From Cerioporus squamosus (taxonomy: Eukaryota > Basidiomycota > Agaricomycetes > Polyporales > Polyporaceae), in assembly GCA_022592435.1 (NCBI GenBank), contig JABYQS010000023.1, positions 124,001 through 188,000 of the forward strand: 64,000 nucleotides of DNA, in the 5' to 3' direction. The notes under the pieces were generated by a model. It made no database searches and had not been told where the DNA came from. It saw nothing but the letters and a program-made list of their open reading frames with translations. A program made the translations under genes and the position numbers. Positions 57,438 to 64,000 of this stretch are shown in pieces (position 1 is the stretch's first letter; the number at the start of each line of letters is the position of its first letter).

Positions 57438-57488
57438 TGGTCTCGTACCCATCCGTCCATCGAAGCCGCACGTCTGGGTACGAGACCA
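57438..57488. mobile_element. 51-bp foldback mini-element related to the 39.2-kb transposon
   Basis: Perfect 14-bp inverted ends (TGGTCTCGTACCCA) enclose 23 bp and are flanked by GCCTAAAC on both sides. Read from the right end the sequence is TGGTCTCGTACCCAGACG. This differs from the left end of the DUF6589/RecQ transposon (TAGTCTCGTTCCCAGACG) at two of 18 positions. It is therefore probably a tiny non-autonomous derivative. Confidence 0.8.
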
Positions 57489-57496
57489 GCCTAAAC

Positions 57497-57970
57497 GGGG
57501 ACTCTGCTGTATGTGCGATGGTTCGTATATTTAGGATTGGTAAGGGGAACTCTGTGAGCCTATCTTCAGGCTATGTTTAGCAGTTCACACATGCCGCAGC
57601 CTGTGAGGTGTTGGGGGTTAGTGAGACGGAAAAGCCAGATGGGCGAGCAGGTAACACTTGCCCGCGGTGTTAGACATGTCCAGGAAAGCTGCTCAATGGA
57701 CTTGTCGGGATCAAGGGAGTTGTCAAGCGGACATGATAGTAAGAGGGAACAAGGGGAAGCCACACCTGGAAGTGCCTATCGGGCGCTTAGTATAGGTACT
57801 AACAAGCTCAGCAAGGGTTCCTCCTTCCTCCTCTCCGCCACCACCCTTCCTCCCCGACAGCTCCCTCGACGAGCTCATCCTCATATACGTCCTCGACCGC
57901 ATCCTCGATCTCGTCGTCGCATCGTCTGCTGGTCGGATATCGTCTGCGCCTAGCAGCGACCGCTCACCCT
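57497..57970. promoter_or_regulatory. 5' flank of the Cid1-type gene
   Basis: No supported gene. Pyrimidine-rich from about 57815 to 57880, as expected just upstream of a fungal start codon at 57971. Confidence 0.4.
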
Positions 57971-60900
57971 ATGGCAACCACTTTCGCCCAGTCTCCTCTC
58001 CAATCCTCCTCCCCCCGCCAACAGTTCTTGACCCCGCACTCGCCGCCCCAGCAGCAACGTAGATTGATCTCGCGTCAACGCTTCATTCAGGACTTCTCAC
58101 AATGTCTGTTCGAGTTCGTCATACAACTCCTACCCACCACGGAGGAGATGGCCGTCAAGGAGGACGTTCGCAAGCTTCTTGAACGCCTCATCCGCACCAT
58201 CGAGCCAGATAGCAGATTACTGTCCTTTGGGAGCTCTGCGAACGGCTTCAGCCTCAAGAACTCTGGTGCGTCCATAATCAGCATTCGGCCCCGGGAAGGA
58301 CCGCTGATTGTCCTATCAACGCGAAGACATGGATTTGTGCTGTCTCATCGATTCTGGAGAGCGTTTGAATGCGTCTGATCTTGTCACCATGGTTGGGGAC
58401 CTTCTGGAGAGAGGTGCGTGCGTTGCCCAGAGCCGACGATCGGAATACCCATCGGCTATACAACCACAGAAACGAAGTTCCATGTCAAGCCGCTCCCTCA
58501 TGCACGAATACCGATCGTGAAGCTCAACCTTGATCCTTCCCCTGCGTTGCCCTTTGGCATCGCATGCGACATCGGATTCGAGAACCGGCTTGCATTGGAA
58601 AATACACGACTCTTGATGTGCTATGCCTCGATTGACCCCGCCCGAGTGCGGACGATGGTACTATTCTGTGAGTAGACGCACTACGGCACTATGGTCAACC
58701 GCCGACTGATGAGGTGCTTTAGTGAAAGTATGGAGCAAACGACGGTGCGTAATTTATTTCCGACCCGCCATAAATACGCAAGTCTCAACCTACCGCAGCA
58801 AAATCAACTCGCCTTACAAGGGCACTTTGTCATCATACGGCTACGTCCTGCTTGTAATCTACTTTCTTGTACATGTCAAGAACCCGCCAGTACTCCCTAA
58901 CCTACAGCAAATGCCGCCTCTGCGGCCTATCTCCGAGGTACGTCTTCGTGCTCGCGTTATGGACTTAGAGTTGCTGAGCACAAAGCCTTGCAGGAAGAGA
59001 CCCATCTAAGTGGACATAACATCTGGTAATTACCCTGCCAATCACCGGAGATAGATCACGCTGACGACCCACAGGTTCTTCGATGACATAGAGCTCTTGC
59101 GGCAGCGATGGAAGTCGTCAAACACCGATACCGTCGCCGATTTGTGCGCCCCTCATTGCCTGGTGCTGCTACCTAGTACTGATGTCGACCTCGCAGATTA
59201 ATTGACTTTTACAAGTTCTACTCGCGCGACTTCGCCTACAACACTGGAGTAGCCTCTATCAGAGCAGGTCTGCTCAAGAAGGAGGACAAGGGTTGGCTGA
59301 GTGAGGTGCGTCGTCCGCGTTAGCTCCGCCGCCGCCGTTCTCATATCCAACCAGCCATCGGACTACGGAACCGCTCGGGAACGGAATCGCCTGTGTATAG
59401 AGGTAAGCGATCCCCGCTTCTTTCAGGTTAGCCTGTCTCATGCGGCCACAGGACCCGTTCGAGACGGACTTCAATGTGGCGCGTTGTGTGACGAAGGACG
59501 GTCTCTACACCGTGAGTCACTCAAAGTTGAGTACTTGACCGACATTTTGCTGACGCCGGACTAGATTCGCGGCGAGTTCATGAGAGCGTCGAGAATCTTG
59601 CAAGCTCGTCCCGAACGGGCCATCCTCGCTCTTGCGCAGCTCTGCGAAGAACGCAAGGATGAGACGCTTGGTCCGCCGCCACCCCAAGCCCGGTCAGCGG
59701 GTCCTCCGCGTTTGGCTTCAGTTCCTCCCCAGACGCCGTACACAGTGGGAAGTAGTCCTATGCGACCTAACGGCGTTCCCGTTCCGGCCCCTGAAGAGCT
59801 TGCCGCACGGAAGCTTTCACAAATATCATCTCCCGCCTCTCCAACGCCGTCTTCCCCGAGCGACTCGCCAGGGCCGCTTACGAGCACCAAGGCCGTCCCA
59901 CTTCGTCTACCAGTCGACAAGTTGGACCACATGGCGCCGATACGCAGCAAGTGGACCAGTCCCCCACCGCCAGAAGCTCCCGAGGAGGACCGCTCCGCTT
60001 ATGAGGACCGTCTTGGTCAGAGTCTCGCACTTGCGACTGTCTCCCGGGGCCCCCGTCCGCGGAAATACTCGTATGCGTCCTCCAACAATAGCGACATCAT
60101 GACGGACGACGAGCGCCAATCGATCGCTGAGTCCGACGACGTGCGCTCCGTCCAGTCATTTGTCGAGGAAGGTGCAGTCCATTACAGTCGAGAATACCGC
60201 GAGCGCGAGAGACAATTGGCGAATCTCCATGCTCAGCAGCAGGCGCTCCAACAACGCTTACAGCAGCAGTATGGCATCGATCCTTCAAGCTCAGGTATCA
60301 ACGGGGGCCTCCCTGTCAATTCACGATTGGAAGGCGGTGTGGACATCAAGATGATTTCAAGGCTGCGAGGTCGCCCGGCAGCTCGCGTCGGACAGCAGAT
60401 GCACTCGAATGTCACCGGAGGACGCGCGACTCCTAACGACGAGAACAGAGGATTCACACCACCGCCTCGCATGGATACCCATACACCCCGACGGTCGATG
60501 TCTTTCCCGGTCAGAAACCCGAATCGGTTCTCACTACCTGCCGTGCCGAACGTTCCTAACCCTCTGGCTGCCGCTTACCAGTCCCATCTCTCGCCTACGG
60601 TAGGACAAATGTCTCCGCGGTATGTCCTGCAGCAGGCTGCTGAGGCACAGGCGCAAACGAACGTCTACTACGAGGCTGTTCCGCCAAGAGAGCGGGTGTA
60701 CCGCGCCGCAGGTTCATACAGCTCTTTCAACTCTCCGGACATGTCGTTCGATGAGGAGGAAGCTTTGCACTCCGGTGCGTTCATCCGAATGCGGGGCAAT
60801 AATAGCAGAAGTCCTAGTCGGTCGCCTCCAGAGTCGGGGCGTGAGTCCCCCATCGTGATACGACGGACCAGGTCGACTCAGTCGAATGCGGAGATGGACG

Positions 60901-62009
60901 AGCCTGTTGCAGGACCGTCGCGGCAGCCAATCGACGCACCCGTCCCAACCTCCCCACACCTTGACCAAGGGCGGGGTGAGCGGATGTACTCCCATCATCA
61001 CTCACACTCGAACGCGACTGTAACTGCACCAACCCCTCCGGCGAACGTGCACCATTTCTCCGTGCCCACCTCCATTCCCATGACCACGACCTCGGGCAGC
61101 ACCCTCGGCTCCAGGCATTCTCAAACGCAGTCGCAGTCGAGATCGCGTTCACCGCCGTTCCTCCCGACGCAGCGGAACCTGCCACATCCGTACACGTACC
61201 CAGCGCAATACCCCAGTCCGCGTATGGGTGCCGCGAATTTGCCACCGCGGCTGCGGGCTGACCGTGAGCGCACTCTCGGGCTCTCGGGCCAAGCTGGTCT
61301 CCCGGACCCTCGTGTGTTGTCACCGCAAGTACAGGCTCAAGCACAGCTCCGGTCGGAGGGGCATGCGCACCTGCGCTCAAGCTCGCCGTTTGCATCGCAC
61401 TCGCTCTCGTCAGGCAGTGCTTCCCCGCCCATGTCGTGCACGAGCTCGCAGTACGCGCCGTCGTTGTCTCCCCTCTCGACGTCGCCCCCGTCGCCCGCAC
61501 GGAGCGATCTGAAGAGCGAGCGCGAAAGTGGCAGTGTTGGGGTCGTGAGCCCGCTACGGTCGCCTATCCCCCTGTTGGACGAACCGGCAGCTCTGGCTAT
61601 GCCTGCGCCCGAAGTGCGGGGCTTGCACGAGAAGATAGGCGCAGATACTCCGGTCCCTGTGGTCGTCACTTCTGCACCTGCCTCATCGCCGGACCCTCCA
61701 GCACCTTCTGCATCGCCTGCCCCTCGTCAGGAACAGCCGCCTGAACTGCAGTGCCTGGTGGTCGCCTCTCCGGCCGAGCCGAAGTCGGAACAGGTTCAGG
61801 CCCAACCCCCTGTTCCGGCTGAGCCGCGCAGTCATTCTATTGAAGCTGCGACGGGTGAACTCAAGCAGCAGCCTACCGTTGAAACCCCTCAAGTGCTCGT
61901 CACCGAGAGTAGTCCCATTCTGGAACGGGCCGACGACGTGCCGGAGGAACCCAAGCCCGAGGGCGTCCCTCCAAGTGCGACTGGGCAGGATTTGACTTTT
62001 GATCGCTAG
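57971..62009 (+). CDS. Cid1-type non-canonical poly(A)/uridylyl polymerase with long tail
   Basis: A template-independent RNA nucleotidyltransferase of the Cid1/Trf family. The start is at 57971 (MATTFAQSPLQSSSPRQQF). The catalytic domain has LLSFGSSANGFSLKNS, then after an intron DMDLCCLIDSGERLN (two metal Asp), and ALPFGIACDIGFENRLALEN (third Asp). It continues with SPYKGTLSSYGYVLLVIYFL and SRDFAYNTGVASIRAGLL. The PAP-associated part NRLCIEDPFETDFNVAR closes the domain, and about eight introns interrupt it. From the last exon (EFMRASRILQARPERAILAL, 59580) an 800-residue low-complexity tail rich in Ser, Pro and Gln follows to 62009. It has a short coiled coil (REYRERERQLANLHAQQQAL). The tail is far longer than in most relatives and may bind RNA or proteins. 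Whether it adds A or U cannot be told without alignment. Confidence 0.88.
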
Positions 62010-63110
62010 ATGGCTGGGAGTCAATTGTTTGTCCTTTGCCCCTCACCTGCCGTGTTTTAGGCGACTCATCGTACGGGGTGTACGACGAACGATGCTGCCA
62101 GCCAGCAACTTCCTCCTACACGGTGGGACGTATGTCGTCACCTCGCCGCCATACCTGAAGGTGCATCTTGTCCGCGCAGCCCCGGAAGCTTGTATACACC
62201 CCCGGTCTTGCTGCATACCGTTTCTCTCTCTCTCTCTCTGATGTGTCAAGAAGTAAAGGCCAATAGTTTCCGCCTTCGATACATTATCCCGTCTGGATCG
62301 CATACTTGCAACGCTTGCTCCATCCGCATAATGCCCCACCATATCATCGCATCATCATCCATCCCGTAACACGACGGAGTAAAACAAATAACCTTTGCCC
62401 AATATTCCGTCCTCTCGTATCCGTCGAAACTGCTATTCGTTACTGCTGCTCGCATCCGTACATACCATCCCCCTCCTGTCCCCCATGGCATACTATACCT
62501 TCCCTTCGTTCCCGTAATTTCCCGCCTCCCCCGCTGCCAGCAGCCAGGAATGAGGTCACTCGCACCCGACCAGACGGGCCTTCTATCTGGGCACTCCTCG
62601 GATTCTGGCCCCCTGGTATTGGAGGCCGTCGCCTCTTGGACATGGTTTGCCATATTATGCTCGCCTTCTCGTCCTCGTTGGAACATTGTGACAATGGCCC
62701 GGTCCTTCTTGGTCCGCTGCCCCGTGTCCTACCCTTCCATTCCCATTCCCAATTCGCTCGCGTGGTGTCTGAATTGCGCGTCGCTCACCCCTGCCCATGC
62801 CCGACTGAGTCGTCCATGATCCTTGCATACGATGTATCCGTGTAGTATATCGATCTTGTATGCAACTACGACACCCTCGCCAGTGTCTACAGTCCCACCC
62901 GAGCTCACACTCTTCCCTACCTAATGCCTGGCTGCGCTGCTGCGGCCAATGAATCAGATCAGTGCTGCGCTCTCTGCTTCGTATGCGCAGTGATCAATCA
63001 GTCTAGGTTGTCAAGCCTTCGGCCCTCAAGTCACTCGACATATCGACACTAGGCTACCCACAGCAGTATAAGTGTGCTGGGTGGCACTCTCTGGGCTACT
63101 AACCTTCGCC
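62010..63110. other. Intergenic, no gene seen
   Basis: About 1.1 kb. Includes the 3' flank of the Cid1-type gene and a TC microsatellite. The frames at 62246-62845 on both strands lack any codon or splice support. Confidence 0.45.
62222..62239. repeat. TC microsatellite
   Basis: Uninterrupted TC dinucleotide tract of about 18 bp. Confidence 0.85.
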
Positions 63111-63379
63111 ATGAAGATCCGCAAGGGCCTCACATTGCTGAGCGCGGTGGGTGGTGGCACGTGGGTAGGCGTCGCGGTTGGTGCGCAACAACCTCTGCAT
63201 CCCCATCCCAACCCGTCGACTCGTCCACGCTGTATGACGCGGGGCTCTTCACCCCTGTCGAGGACTTACACGCTCTCTCCGCGTCGGAGTATACGACTCT
63301 TCAGCATCCAAACTTCCCCTTGCACAGCGTCCGTATCAAAAAGTCGAACTTCAAGTGGCTGGCAGGCGAAGAGGTGTAA
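63111..63379 (+). pseudogene. Broken 5' part of a serine carboxypeptidase-like gene
   Basis: From the ATG at 63111 a good signal peptide is encoded (MKIRKGLTLLSAVGGGTWVG then VAVGA). The frame is then lost. The next frame over reads SPSQPVDSSTLYDAGLFTPV, followed by EDLHALSASEYTTLQHPNFP and LHSVRIKKSNF. That stretch resembles the propeptide and early mature region of basidiomycete S10 serine carboxypeptidases. The frame change falls near 63195. After KSNF the expected CDGxVxxYTGYI block is missing and the frame ends KWLAGEEV at 63379. No catalytic Ser, Asp or His region follows. So it looks like a degenerate fragment; an unusual intron is less likely. Confidence 0.45.
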
Positions 63380-63413
63380 ACATCCATGCAACGTGCTCTC
63401 ATTTCCCGCTCCC

Positions 63414-63415
<2 letters not shown>

Positions 63416-63444
<29 letters not shown>
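63416..63444. repeat. TCG trinucleotide microsatellite
   Basis: About ten uninterrupted TCG units just after the carboxypeptidase-like fragment. Confidence 0.85.
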
Positions 63445-64000
63445 TGTGCGCCACGGGAGAGGGCCGATGCCCCGACTCCGTAACCGTGAGTGCCGAGCTG
63501 CACTGCGCACCATGCACTGATGCTTCGACAGGTGCCATGTATGATCATCGTTCGGACTATGTATAGGGACACTTGTCATGACAGGGGTTCTTTGATTCAA
63601 GTCCAGACCAAACTAAGCCGCACTGTCAGGGATGAAACTGCTGTCCACCGCAGACCGCGACTAAAAGACTTGGTGAGGGTGCTCTGGGGCTACCTGATTC
63701 TTGTATACACAGGCCAGCGCCGTCATGGTCATCTTGCAGGCGTCACAGGTCCCACGGACAGACATTCAAACTTCTGCGTTTTGCGCTCTTCGGCACCTAC
63801 TCAGGACAGAGCGCCTCTCACAGAGCTGCGGCTGCCTCCATCACGGCCTGGTGAGACCGTCTCGCGACGTGCGTCCACACATATGACCGTCCTCATTGAC
63901 TGCTTTCGAACTGGAATCCAGCACTAAGTCCGAGCAGCGCGTTTCGCCAGCCTGCAGCGCTCATGCCCAGGCGCATAAGAGGGCAAGCAAAGGCGACAGA
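63445..64000. other. Unassigned end of window
   Basis: Plus-strand frames at 63490-63927 and 63701-63886 overlap and look weakly protein-like (VMVILQASQVPRTDIQTSAF). They may belong to a gene that continues beyond the window. No family recognised. Confidence 0.25.

Noticed and set aside
63266..63600. Minus-strand frames with poly-Asp or poly-Arg runs
   Set aside because: They are translations of the TCG microsatellite and not evidence of a gene.

Overview
The window comes from a filamentous basidiomycete, most likely an agaricomycete (a polypore-like wood-rot fungus is my inference). Coding exons are cut by many 45-65 bp GT-AG introns. The recognisable proteins include basidiomycete-typical families (DUF6589, DUF6570 Helitron, MYND proteins, F-box proteins) and intron-containing housekeeping genes (TFIIE-beta, PAN3, TSC2, a GEN1/Yen1 nuclease, HSP20, a Cid1-type polymerase). 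No rRNA, tRNA or CRISPR was seen.

Left part (1 to about 25.4 kb) is accessory, transposon-rich DNA. It starts with a multi-exon hypothetical gene (2-1508, +). A small gene follows with an exact Zn2Cys6 cysteine spacing assembled across a splice junction (about 1949-3195, -), then a protein with a nucleotidyltransferase-like GS...DxD motif (3872-4891, -). About 3.7 kb holds nothing convincing. Then come a MYND zinc-finger gene (8646-9558, -), weak hypothetical genes, and a divergent ribonucleotide reductase small subunit (12608-13785, -) that keeps all metal and radical residues but lacks the usual C-terminal tail. A Helitron Rep-helicase (14570-20494, +) is intact except for one in-frame TAA and a Walker A Gly-to-Arg change. 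A 600-bp hAT-type MITE with a perfect 8-bp target duplication lies just after it. Next is an intron-containing, decayed copy of the C-terminal two thirds of exportin-1/CRM1 (22780-25280, +).

Middle and right part (25.4-62 kb) is gene-dense. It carries a small unknown gene, TFIIE-beta head-to-head with PAN3, a FAD monooxygenase, an F-box gene with an apparent frameshift, a coiled-coil gene and an unknown 730-residue protein. After the transposon come a small coiled-coil gene, TSC2 (tuberin) tail-to-tail with a GEN1/Yen1 Holliday-junction resolvase, an HSP20 gene and a Cid1-type nucleotidyltransferase with a very long disordered tail. The right edge has a degenerate start of a serine carboxypeptidase-like gene.

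The main discovery is a complete DNA transposon at 39241-44457 (5,217 bp). It has matching termini (TAGTCTCG...CCAGACG...GGGCGCGG on both ends), a perfect 9-bp target duplication (TAGTACGAG) and subterminal inverted repeats that make a hairpin at each end. It carries two tail-to-tail genes: a DUF6589 protein (probable transposase) and a RecQ-like SF2 helicase. A second, 654-bp inverted-repeat element is nested in its left hairpin. A 51-bp foldback element at 57438-57488 has nearly the same terminal sequence, so a miniature relative is present 13 kb away. The architecture resembles what I recall of helicase-bearing Academ transposons (AcademH); the link of DUF6589 to that transposase is inference.
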